From: an uncultured Desulfovibrio sp.
Lineage (GTDB): Bacteria; Desulfobacterota; Desulfovibrionia; Desulfovibrionales; Desulfovibrionaceae
NCBI GenBank assembly: GCA_947177085.1
Contig: CAMWTD010000139.1
Coordinates: 1-6,030, forward strand
Reading direction: 5' to 3'
Length of the DNA: 6,030 nt
Both the position numbers and the translations under genes were made by a program. Numbering within the stretch: the stretch's first letter is position 1; each line of letters begins with the position of its first letter. Below are positions 1-5,894 of this stretch, in pieces. The notes under the pieces were generated by a model, which was not told the origin of the DNA, did no database searches, and saw only the letters and a program-made list of their open reading frames with translations.

Positions 1-414
1 GACGTCGGAGGCGCATGAAATACGAGGCAGCGGTATTGCGATTTACTCCTGCGATTTCTACAGCAGCACGCGCGGTTGCGCCAGCAACGAAAAACTTTAT
101 AAGTTCAGCCCGTTGACACGAATTTAATCGGCTTCGTCGCTCGTACATATCCTACCTTAGCAATTTCTTCTTAGCTAGGACAACCCCAAGGACAAAACCG
201 TATCATCCGTAAACGAATGGAAAGACAGAACGGTTCATCCGAACAGCATTTAAAGAGTGGGCATATGCGCGTACATATACCCACTCACTGAAACGAGCTC
301 AGGATTTGCCGCTGTGGACGTATCGGTACAATTTACAGCGGCCGCATACGGCTCTTGGCAGAACCCCGCCAGCTTCGCGACTACCCGGGGGGAACAACGT
401 GTTGACACTCTACA
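1..414 (+). pseudogene. Degenerate 3' end of an IS481-family transposase
   Basis: This is the C-terminal part of an rve/DDE transposase of the IS481 type, no longer functional. From 213 the frame reads TNGKTERFIRTAFKEWAYAR, then a stretch containing YNLQRPHTALGRTPPASRL and ending NNVLTLY near 413. This is the classic IS481 tail; the E of KTERF (228-230) would be the third catalytic acid. The codon before TNGK is TAA (210-212) where the family normally has Gln (CAA), a one-base nonsense change. Just upstream, TPRTKPYHP (183-209) is in this frame but the expected preceding LG is in another frame (cta gga, 175-180), suggesting a one-base loss around 180-183. The TDNG region expected near 110-130 is barely recognisable. 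The first ~110 bases give only faint similarity. The frame runs past the expected stop to 581, so everything after ~414 is read-through into flanking DNA. The 5' part of the element lies outside the window. Confidence 0.85.
394..414 (+). repeat. Probable right terminal end of the IS481-like element
   Basis: In IS481-type elements the transposase usually ends within or next to the right inverted repeat. Here the last family-like codons (NNVLTLY) are followed by a change to unrelated sequence, and the segment ends in ctctaca, which would give a 5'-TGTAGAG end on the opposite strand. The left end is not in the window, so the inverted repeat and any target duplication cannot be confirmed. Confidence 0.3.
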
Positions 415-803
415 TTTATGAAAAGAGCCATCCGATTACGGTGTCACGGAGCTTTTCGCGGGAAGGCCACTATAGCACTTGCGCTGCCCCAAACGGTGAT
501 ATGCGAGGAACTCGTATTCCACATTGGGGCGCCCGGCCACAAAATCCTCAAGGGCTACACTCAAGGCCTCATTGGCGTTGAAAATCGGAGTGGCCGAGGT
601 ACGCATGGGCAACCCTTGTGAATTTCTTGTGCAGCGCCGGGTCAAAGAGCTTGCTGACAAAGCCGGTGCTCGCGAACGAAACAGGCACATGGGGAGGCCG
701 CAGGATTGCCCGAAGTCACAAGGCTCAAGGCGAGGAGGTCGCTCTTGGACAGGGGTCACATCTGTGCATGTACTCTCGTGGCGACTTCGCACGGGAAGCT
801 GGC
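415..803. other. Region without a supportable gene (possible decayed coding remnant)
   Basis: About 390 bases between the IS remnant and the end of the amidohydrolase-like gene. Open frames exist on both strands, but none has a family signature, a convincing Shine-Dalgarno site or a compositional match to the neighbours. On the minus strand two adjacent stretches look mildly protein-like: one encoding SFASTGFVSKLFDPALHKKF (roughly 640-700) and, in another frame, one encoding NEALSVALEDFVAGRPNVEY (roughly 500-560). They could be pieces of one frameshifted, dying gene, but I do not recognise the family. No intrinsic terminator with a U-tract is evident just downstream of the operon (about 700-803). 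Confidence 0.5.
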
Positions 804-1658
804 TCACTCTCTAAACGTCATCCCGAGAAGCCTCTCTGCATTGCCGTGGAAAAATTTTTCAAGGATGTCGTGACTCAAGTTGAAGCGCTTCACGTCATCG
901 ACGGCTTGTCGCAGATTATAGCACGGGTATGCTGTACCGAACAGAACACGCTCGCCGTTCAACCACCGCATGGCTTGACCATACATCTCATTGCCGGGCA
1001 CGTCGGGGTTGAGCATATAGATGTCCGGCAGAAGCCAGATATTTTTCTGAATGAGACAGAGATTAAAAACCTGCGGAATCCACGGGTAACACGCATGCGC
1101 AAGCACGATTTGCAGCTTAGGGAAGTCCTTGGCCACCCGCTGCGCGGCTTCGGGATTGGAGTAGTCGAGGTTCCCCTGAAAAAAGCTCATGGTGAGAACT
1201 ACGGGAAGTCCGGCCTGTTCCATCCGGGCGTATATCGGATATAGCACATTGGCATCGGCTTTTCTGGGGGGAAGTGCATATGCCGGTTCCAGGGCAATGC
1301 CCTTGAAGCCTGCACTAATGCAGTCTTCCAGCTCCTGCATCGTCGCGGCAACCCCTTTTGAAATATCAAGGCTGCCGAAGGGCACGATCCTGCCCGCAGA
1401 AGTCTGGGCCAGCTCCAGAATATCCTGATTGGGAACGGAAGCTGAGTCATCTGGAATCTGCCGCCCTATCACTACGCCACCGCAAATGCCAGCAGCTTTC
1501 ATCTCCTCCCAGAACAAGTCCATGGACTTGTTCTGGGCCGATGGGCTGGGAATGCCGTGCCATTTTTGCGGGGCTTTCTCATTGCATACAGGGGAAAATA
1601 TCCCTAGTTGGCAAAAATGCCTGAACGGAGGCCTCAGCCTGAAGTCGATGATTTTCAT
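804..1658 (-). CDS. Amidohydrolase-2-like TIM-barrel protein with altered metal site
   Basis: A 284-residue cytoplasmic protein of the amidohydrolase-2 (PF04909-like) fold, the group holding lactonases and ACMSD-type decarboxylases. Supporting segments are the N-terminal strand MKIIDFRLRPP, EEMKAAGICGGVVIGR (51-66), GRIVPFGSLD (89-98), the strand FKGIALEP (118-125), LPVVLTMSFF (151-160), LQIVLAHACYPW (182-193), RVLFGTAYPCYN (237-248) and the terminal HGNAERLLG. Length is normal for the family. The HxH after strand 1 is RLR (7-9), the strand-5 His position appears to be Thr/Met, and the strand-8 Asp of the usual G-[ST]-D-x-P is Ala243; only His188 remains. Standard metal catalysis is therefore doubtful. 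The start at 1658 has GGAG (1667-1670) 8 bases upstream; an ATG at 1671-1673 hits a stop after five codons. It follows the SDR gene after 151 bases. The gene looks less GC-rich than the tct genes. Lactonase, decarboxylase and non-enzymatic roles all remain possible. Confidence 0.85.
   Translation of the reverse strand: MKIIDFRLRPPFRHFCQLGIFSPVCNEKAPQKWHGIPSPSAQNKSMDLFWEEMKAAGICGGVVIGRQIPDDSASVPNQDILELAQTSAGRIVPFGSLDISKGVAATMQELEDCISAGFKGIALEPAYALPPRKADANVLYPIYARMEQAGLPVVLTMSFFQGNLDYSNPEAAQRVAKDFPKLQIVLAHACYPWIPQVFNLCLIQKNIWLLPDIYMLNPDVPGNEMYGQAMRWLNGERVLFGTAYPCYNLRQAVDDVKRFNLSHDILEKFFHGNAERLLGMTFRE
1508..1537. repeat. Perfect 30-base palindrome inside the amidohydrolase-like gene
   Basis: The left arm cccagaacaagtcca is followed at once by its exact reverse complement tggacttgttctggg, with no spacer and no mismatch. 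It lies in codons ~41-50 of the gene (residues AQNKSMDLFW). In mRNA it could form a stem of about 13 pairs closed by a CATG tetraloop. No T-run follows on either strand, so it does not look like an intrinsic terminator. Confidence 0.95.
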
Positions 1659-1666
1659 CCGGGCGA

Positions 1667-1670
1667 CTCC
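1667..1670 (-). promoter_or_regulatory. Shine-Dalgarno site of the amidohydrolase-like gene
   Basis: Minus-strand GGAG, 8 bases before the ATG at 1658. It decides the start: the next upstream in-phase options are stopped. It sits just after a U-rich run (1674-1678) belonging to a weak hairpin, so its access may depend on that structure. Confidence 0.6.
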
Positions 1671-1673
1671 ATG

Positions 1674-1700
1674 AAAAAGGAAGAAGTTGCTTAATCTTCC
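1674..1700 (-). terminator. Weak terminator-like hairpin plus T5 before the amidohydrolase-like gene
   Basis: On the minus strand GGAAGA (1700-1695) pairs with TCTTCC (1684-1679) across a 10-base loop and is followed directly by TTTTT (1678-1674). The stem has only 6 pairs, half of them A-U, so termination would be partial at best. The position, immediately ahead of the Shine-Dalgarno site, suits an attenuator or leaky terminator between the SDR gene and the last gene. Confidence 0.3.
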
Positions 1701-1745
1701 AAGCCGACGGAATACAAGGTACTGCCAAGTAGCTGCTATGAGCTT

Positions 1746-1774
1746 CGGGGGACGACATAAACAGTCGCCCCCCG
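1746..1774 (-). other. GC-rich intercistronic hairpin after the SDR gene
   Basis: The arms cgggggacgac (1746-1756) and gtcgccccccg (1764-1774) pair over 11 positions with one mismatch, around a 7-base loop (ataaaca). It lies 36 bases past the SDR stop codon in the direction of transcription. No T-run follows on either strand, so it is better read as an mRNA-stabilising or processing hairpin than as a canonical intrinsic terminator. Confidence 0.6.
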
Positions 1775-1809
1775 CAAAAGTTGCCTCAGCCGTGTTGAGA
1801 ATTGAAAGG

Positions 1810-2736
1810 CTATCCGGCGTTCTTCAAACGATTTTTGCCGTTCTCCACGAGGCCCTCGCGGGCGTGTATCCGGGGGGCATAGCCGAAGCCCTCCTGCGCC
1901 TTCCTGTGCGAGTACAGGCCAAATTCCTGGGGCTGCTTGTGATTGCCGAAAACCACCTTGCCCGCGCCCGGGAAGGCCGCGGAAAGGAGGTCCACAATTT
2001 CCCCAAAGGACAGGAAATCGCCCAGCGGCCCCGAAATATTGTACGCCCCCGAGACCGGGGCGCTGGCCGTAGCGGCAAGGGCCGTGGCCCACCCGGCATC
2101 GGCAACGTGCAGCAGGTGCACGCGGTCGTCCGCCGTGGCGTCGTCAATGGCAACATCCTTGCCGAGAACGCAGCTTTCAATATTTTTCAGGCGCTGGGCA
2201 TTGCCCGGAGTGGAGACGTCGCCCGGGCCATAAATGAGGGTGTAACGCAAGGCCGCGGTCTCCATGCCGAAATTTTCCTGATACTGGCGGCACAGCACTT
2301 CATCGTAAAACTTGGTGGCCCCATACATGGACACCTGCGTGGACACTGGGCGCGTTTCGCGCGTGTCGATGCGGTCCGGGGAGCACACGCCAGCGCTGGA
2401 GGCGAACACCACTCTTTTCACGCCGTTCTCACGGGCGGCCTCGAGCACATTGGCCGCGCCCATGACATTGACCCGCGTGGCCTGAAAAGGATTGCTCGCG
2501 CAGATATTCGTCAGCAGGCCCGCGAGGTTGATGACCGTGTCCGGCTTCGCCCAGGCCACGACCTCCCTGACGTTTTCAAAATCCGTCACGTCAACGTGTT
2601 TGTAGGCGATCCCCTCGGGGAAGTCCGCGGGCCGGTCCTTGAAGTCCGCCGCCGCAATCTCGCAGCCCGTGGCCGCGAGTTCCCTCAGCACAAAAGAGCC
2701 CAAAAAACCCGCTGCACCAATGATCAGGACTTTCAT
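1810..2736 (-). CDS. NAD(P)-dependent epimerase/dehydratase-family oxidoreductase (extended SDR)
   Basis: A 308-residue soluble extended short-chain dehydrogenase/reductase. The N-terminus MKVLIIGAAGFLG carries the GxxGxxG nucleotide-binding loop (Gly7, Gly10, Gly13). Asp31 at the end of strand 2 favours NAD over NADP. VDVTD (48-52) and NLAG (70-73) are the usual adenine/active-site strands. FASSAGV (111-117) supplies the catalytic Ser, and Tyr138-x-x-x-Lys142 in MYGATK is the catalytic pair. LRYTLIYGPGD (163-173) and YNISG (232-236) are typical of the substrate half. Length is normal and there is no signal peptide. The start at 2736 is preceded by GGAAGGTGG; the tctA stop is only 16 bases upstream, so the two are surely co-transcribed. 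The family covers sugar epimerases, dehydratases and dehydrogenases such as uronate dehydrogenase. Next to an organic-acid importer, a sugar or sugar-acid dehydrogenase is my preferred guess, but the substrate is not readable from the sequence. Confidence 0.92.
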   Translation of the reverse strand: MKVLIIGAAGFLGSFVLRELAATGCEIAAADFKDRPADFPEGIAYKHVDVTDFENVREVVAWAKPDTVINLAGLLTNICASNPFQATRVNVMGAANVLEAARENGVKRVVFASSAGVCSPDRIDTRETRPVSTQVSMYGATKFYDEVLCRQYQENFGMETAALRYTLIYGPGDVSTPGNAQRLKNIESCVLGKDVAIDDATADDRVHLLHVADAGWATALAATASAPVSGAYNISGPLGDFLSFGEIVDLLSAAFPGAGKVVFGNHKQPQEFGLYSHRKAQEGFGYAPRIHAREGLVENGKNRLKNAG

Positions 2737-2752
2737 ATTCCACCTTCCTTCT

Positions 2753-4258
2753 TTAGAGCCCGGAACCTTCCGCCGGGATTTTGCGTTTCTTCAGCAGGGA
2801 CGCCACCCAGGGGCCGACCTGGAGCAGTAGGGTCAGCGCCAGGAGGAACACGGCAATGGGATGTTCCATGAAGGATGTAAAGAAATGTCCCTCGGAAATG
2901 ATGAACGATTGTCGCAAACTGTATTCAAAAGGGGCCCCCAGCACGAGCCCGATGACCATGGGTGCCACGGAGATGCCGAAGTAGCGGAAGGCGATGCCCA
3001 GGCCCCCGGCGATAAGCGCGAGATAGAGGTCAAGCTCGTTGTTGCGCGCCGAATACGCCCCCAGAAGGCAGATAAGGAAGATGAAGGGCAGGAATATCTG
3101 CTCGGGGATGCGCAGAAGGCGCGAAAACATGGCCATGACGATCATGCCACAAGGAATGAGCAGGATGTTCGCGAGCGTGAGCGTGATAAAAGCCGAATAT
3201 ACGGTGGCGGGACTCTCCTGCATCAGGCGGGCGCCCGGCACCACACCATGAAAAATCAGCGTCGCCAGCATGATGGCCGTCACCGCATCACCCGGGATGC
3301 CGAGGGCGAAGGCTGGAACCAGCGCTCCACCCGTTACGGCGTTGTTGGAAGCCTCGCTCGCGATGATGCCGTCCGCTTCGCCCTTGCCGAAGTTTTCCCT
3401 ATTGGGGGAGCTCCGCTTGGCCTCTCCATAGCTGATAAAGGCAGCCGCCGTGGAACCGGCGCCCGGCAGCACGCCGATCATCGTGCCGATGAACGAAGAT
3501 TTCAGCAGTTGTTTCCAGCGTTTGCCAATGTCCGCCAGGGAAGGCAACTTCATCAGCCCGCACTTGACCGGATTGAGTTCCTCGGTGCGCGTGATGGCGT
3601 CCACGCGGGCCAGGACCTCGGCGATGGCGAAGGCGCCCACCACCACCGGAATGAGCGTGATGCCCGACATGAGCGGATACCAGTCGTAGGTGAAGCGTAC
3701 TTCGCCGGTGATGGGATCCTGCCCCACGATAGCAAGCACGAGGCCCGTGAGTCCAGAGAAGATGCCCTTGATTTTGGATTCCGCGGAAAGCAGGCAAATG
3801 GACGAGAGGCCGAGGAACACGAGCGCCGTGATTTCCATGGCCCCGAACTTGGTGGCCCAGTCGGCGAGCTGTGGCGCAAAGATGAGGAAGATGAGGCATG
3901 AGAAACAGCCGCCCAGGAGGGATGCCATGGTGGCCCAGCCGATGGCCTCCCGCGCCTTGCCCATGCGCGCCATGGGGTAGCCCTCGATGGCGGTGCAGGC
4001 GGATTGCGGCGTCCCCGGGGTATTGATGAGGATGGAGGAAATGGAGCCGCCATAGATGGAGCCCGCGTACACGCCCAGCAACAGGGCGATGGCGGCGGCG
4101 CTGGGCAGCGTGAAGGTGAAGGGCAGCGCGACGCTGATGCCCACGATGGACCCAAGGCCCGGGAGCGCCCCGAGCACGGTCCCGAACAGCGTTCCCACGA
4201 ACACCATGAGGATCGTTATCCAGCCGATATTGGCCAGCGATTCAAGCAAGGCTTCCAT
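2753..4258 (-). CDS. tctA: Tripartite tricarboxylate transporter, large membrane subunit TctA
   Basis: A 501-residue integral membrane protein, the ion-coupled translocation subunit of a TTT uptake system. Both family repeats are visible: GALPGLGSIVG (30-40) and IGVLPGAGSTAAAFISYGEA (261-280). Also present are GSISSILINTPGTP (71-84), the FGKGEADGIIASEASNNAVTG block (290-310) running into GGALVPAFALGIPGD, and the C-terminal PMVIGLVLGAPFEYSLRQS (433-451). About ten to twelve hydrophobic segments are separated by a short charged loop near 220-250 (EELNPVKCG). The tail KKRKIPAEGSGL is basic and probably cytoplasmic. Length is normal for TctA. The start at 4258 has a GGGGAG site a few bases upstream; tctB ends 40 bases before. 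The name tctA is by family; the archetype carries citrate, but these systems move many different carboxylates and the cargo here is unknown. It is intact with no sign of decay. Confidence 0.97.
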   Translation of the reverse strand: MEALLESLANIGWITILMVFVGTLFGTVLGALPGLGSIVGISVALPFTFTLPSAAAIALLLGVYAGSIYGGSISSILINTPGTPQSACTAIEGYPMARMGKAREAIGWATMASLLGGCFSCLIFLIFAPQLADWATKFGAMEITALVFLGLSSICLLSAESKIKGIFSGLTGLVLAIVGQDPITGEVRFTYDWYPLMSGITLIPVVVGAFAIAEVLARVDAITRTEELNPVKCGLMKLPSLADIGKRWKQLLKSSFIGTMIGVLPGAGSTAAAFISYGEAKRSSPNRENFGKGEADGIIASEASNNAVTGGALVPAFALGIPGDAVTAIMLATLIFHGVVPGARLMQESPATVYSAFITLTLANILLIPCGMIVMAMFSRLLRIPEQIFLPFIFLICLLGAYSARNNELDLYLALIAGGLGIAFRYFGISVAPMVIGLVLGAPFEYSLRQSFIISEGHFFTSFMEHPIAVFLLALTLLLQVGPWVASLLKKRKIPAEGSGL

Positions 4259-4298
4259 CCGATTCTCCCCGCCCGGCAGGGCTTGTTAAGGAACAGCT

Positions 4299-4769
4299 TC
4301 AGGCGCCGAAAGGGTCCCAGCGCGGCGTGGGCAGCATGATGCCGAGCCCGTGTTCAAACAGGATATAGAGAAAGAGCGGAATGAGCAGGGAGGCGATGGC
4401 CAGCCGCCACTTGTGCTTATAGCCGAGGGAAATGGCAAAGGTGGCCACAAAGGGCGCCGCCCCGGCCATGAAGCCGAAGGCGAGCATGAGCGCCAGCATG
4501 CCTGTCATCATGCCGAGCGCCAGGCAGACCTGCTTGGCGTTGAAACTTTTGTGGATCTTGGGAGAAAGCCTGAGCGAGTGGATCGCCATGGCCAGGGAGG
4601 AGGCGCACCACAGCCACAGCACGAGCCGCGGATAAAACATGGGCGTCAGCGCGCCCTCCCCTGTCAGGGAATGGGCGTAGGTGTCCGAATAGGAATGGGC
4701 GAGGAGCACGAGGCCGGCCCCCAGCATCAACAGAGAAAAGATGAGTTCCTGATATTTGTAGCCGGGCAT
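4299..4769 (-). CDS. tctB: Tripartite tricarboxylate transporter, small membrane subunit TctB
   Basis: A 156-residue membrane protein, the poorly conserved small subunit that partners TctA. Hydrophobic segments lie at about 9-25, 46-66, 82-115 (probably two helices) and 122-140, giving the usual four to five spans. The family marks are TPMFYPRLV (42-50), matching the P-x-x-[FY]-P-R element after the first helix, and the C-terminal LFEHGLGIMLP (137-147). Length is standard. The start at 4769 is preceded by GGGGAGGTG at ideal spacing. It sits between tctC and tctA in the common C-B-A order, 117 bases after tctC and 40 before tctA. The identification rests as much on context and topology as on sequence, as is usual for TctB. 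A GAAA-tetraloop hairpin lies directly ahead of its ribosome-binding site. Confidence 0.93.
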   Translation of the reverse strand: MPGYKYQELIFSLLMLGAGLVLLAHSYSDTYAHSLTGEGALTPMFYPRLVLWLWCASSLAMAIHSLRLSPKIHKSFNAKQVCLALGMMTGMLALMLAFGFMAGAAPFVATFAISLGYKHKWRLAIASLLIPLFLYILFEHGLGIMLPTPRWDPFGA

Positions 4770-4780
4770 GACACCTCCCC

Positions 4781-4794
4781 ACGGCTTTCGCCGT
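4781..4794 (-). promoter_or_regulatory. GNRA-tetraloop hairpin next to the tctB ribosome-binding site
   Basis: In the mRNA the sequence ACGGC-GAAA-GCCGT forms a perfect 5-pair stem with a GAAA loop, ending 2-3 bases before the GGGGAGGTG site of tctB. GNRA loops closed by C-G are unusually stable. It could hold the leader open or modulate initiation on tctB relative to tctC; the role is inferred. Confidence 0.5.
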
Positions 4795-4845
4795 ACCTAT
4801 TTTCCGCGCCGGGGCGCCCTGTTCCGGTGCGTCCGATGCGGCTGG

Positions 4846-4873
4846 GGTCGCGGAGCCTGCGGGCCCCGCGACC
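4846..4873 (-). other. Strong intercistronic hairpin behind tctC
   Basis: The arms ggtcgcgg (4846-4853) and ccgcgacc (4866-4873) are perfectly complementary. After one A/C mismatch the stem continues with gcc/ggc (4855-4857 with 4862-4864) around a 4-base loop. It begins 13 bases past the tctC stop in the direction of transcription and has no T-run after it. In operons coding a binding protein plus membrane subunits, such hairpins often protect the upstream message from 3' decay, giving excess binding protein; that is the likely role here. Confidence 0.6.
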
Positions 4874-4886
4874 GCACGAAACCTGC

Positions 4887-5840
4887 CTATTCCTTCAGAT
4901 AGCCGGTCTTGACGTAGATATCGTGCCAGCGCTTGATTTCCTCAGGATAGAATTTCTGGAATTCCTCGGGCCCCATATAGGCGCCGGTGGTCTGGATCTT
5001 TTCAGCGAGTTCCTTCCACTCGGGGTCGTTGAGGGCCTCTTCCGTGGCCTTGGCCAGCGTGTCGATCACTTCCTGGGGCGTACCCTTGGGCACGAACAGG
5101 CCCTGCCAGACATAGGTATCCGGCGGGTTGGCGCCCAGCTCCTTGAAGGTGGGGATGTCCGGCGCGTGCGGCAGGCGCTCGCTGGCGTACACGCCGATGG
5201 GCTGGAGGTCGTAGGTCTTGCCCACGGGCGGCATGTCCGCGTAAAACTGGGCGTTGCCGGCGTTCATGGCCTGCACGCAGCCCGCGCCGCCATTGGCCGG
5301 CAGGTGCCCCACGTCCAGCCCCAGCTCCTTGAAGAGCAAAAGGTTGGCCATGTGCGCGGGATTGTTGGCGCTGGAGGTGGCGTAGCGGTATTTGCCCGGC
5401 TCCTTGGCGATGGTTTCCACCATGCTCTTGTAATCGTGCCAGGGCGCGTTCTTGGGCGAAAAGAGCACGGTATTGTCCTGCACAACGCGGCACACGGGCG
5501 TGAGCGCGTCCGCCGCATAGGGCATTTTCTGGATATTGGGGTACATGGCCATGGGGCCCGAGGGACCATAGAGGATGGTGTAGCCGTCGGGCTTGGAAAA
5601 AGCCGCCTCGGCGTTGCCGGCCACGCCGGAAGCGCCGGTGACATTCTTGATGACCACGTTTTTGCCGAGCTTCTTGCTCAGCACCTGGGCGAAGGCCCGG
5701 GCCGGGATATCCGTGCTTCCGCCGGCCGCGTAGCCCACGATCATGACCACGGGCTTTTCCGGATAGGCCGCCTGCCCCACCGCGGGACAACCGAGCAGGA
5801 CGAGCGCGAGCAACATGGTGAGCCAGCCTGGTTTTCTCAT
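4887..5840 (-). CDS. tctC: Tripartite tricarboxylate transporter solute-binding protein TctC
   Basis: A 317-residue periplasmic binding protein (Bug/TctC family) that captures the substrate for TctAB. The N-terminus MRKPGWLTMLLALVLLGC is a signal sequence: basic start, hydrophobic core, then either an AxA-like signal peptidase I site near Ala24 (VGQA/AYPEKP) or a lipobox LLGC with Cys18. The mature start YPEKPVVMIVGYAAGGSTDIPARAF matches the family, including the ligand loop GGSTD with Asp43. KNVTGASGVAG (65-75) and KPDGYTIL (83-90) follow, then GKYRYATSSANNPAHMANLL (149-168), the LPHAPDIPTFKELG motif (223-236) and the GLFVPKGTP segment (247-255). The usual HVPYKG element reads HLPANG (179-184), a likely specificity change. 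The start at 5840 is chosen over an ATG at 5909 because it puts the signal peptide at the N-terminus and has AAGGAG (5848-5853) 7 bases upstream. The symbol is by family; the ligand is unknown. Confidence 0.96.
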   Translation of the reverse strand: MRKPGWLTMLLALVLLGCPAVGQAAYPEKPVVMIVGYAAGGSTDIPARAFAQVLSKKLGKNVVIKNVTGASGVAGNAEAAFSKPDGYTILYGPSGPMAMYPNIQKMPYAADALTPVCRVVQDNTVLFSPKNAPWHDYKSMVETIAKEPGKYRYATSSANNPAHMANLLLFKELGLDVGHLPANGGAGCVQAMNAGNAQFYADMPPVGKTYDLQPIGVYASERLPHAPDIPTFKELGANPPDTYVWQGLFVPKGTPQEVIDTLAKATEEALNDPEWKELAEKIQTTGAYMGPEEFQKFYPEEIKRWHDIYVKTGYLKE

Positions 5841-5847
5841 GGTCCTT

Positions 5848-5853
5848 CTCCTT
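5848..5853 (-). promoter_or_regulatory. Shine-Dalgarno site deciding the tctC start
   Basis: Minus-strand AAGGAG with 7 bases to the ATG at 5840. The longer alternative start at 5909, which overlaps the upstream stop codon, would place 23 non-signal residues before the signal peptide. Confidence 0.8.
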
Positions 5854-5866
5854 GTTTGAGGATAGT

Positions 5867-5894
5867 CCGGCCGCCGCGACACCCCGGCGGCCGG
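5867..5894 (-). other. Perfect GC hairpin between the DapA-like gene and tctC
   Basis: The arms ccggccgccg (5867-5876) and cggcggccgg (5885-5894) are exactly complementary over 10 pairs around an 8-base loop. It lies 11 bases past the upstream stop codon and 13 bases before the tctC Shine-Dalgarno site. In the direction of transcription the T-run (TTTTT, 5896-5900) precedes rather than follows the stem, so it is not a canonical minus-strand terminator. A stabilising or attenuating role in the leader of tctC is plausible. Confidence 0.6.

Noticed and set aside
415..581. Extension of the transposase frame past 414
   Set aside because: The residues after NNVLTLY bear no likeness to IS481 transposases; this is read-through into flanking DNA because the normal stop is missing.
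436..807. 123-codon minus-strand open frame between the IS and the amidohydrolase-like gene
   Set aside because: No ribosome-binding site, Arg/Ser/Pro-rich first half with no family likeness; only its second half looks mildly protein-like, so it is described as an unassigned region rather than a gene.
1713..1728. Sigma-54-like promoter upstream of the amidohydrolase-like gene (minus strand TTGGCAGTACCTTGTA)
   Set aside because: The GG-to-GC spacing is one base short and the second element has GT instead of GC; sigma-54 promoters rarely tolerate this.
1687..3901. Long plus-strand open frames opposite the SDR gene and tctA (1687-2871 and 2861-3901)
   Set aside because: Both lie antisense to genes with clear motifs and show low-complexity Arg/Gly/His-rich translations typical of shadow frames.
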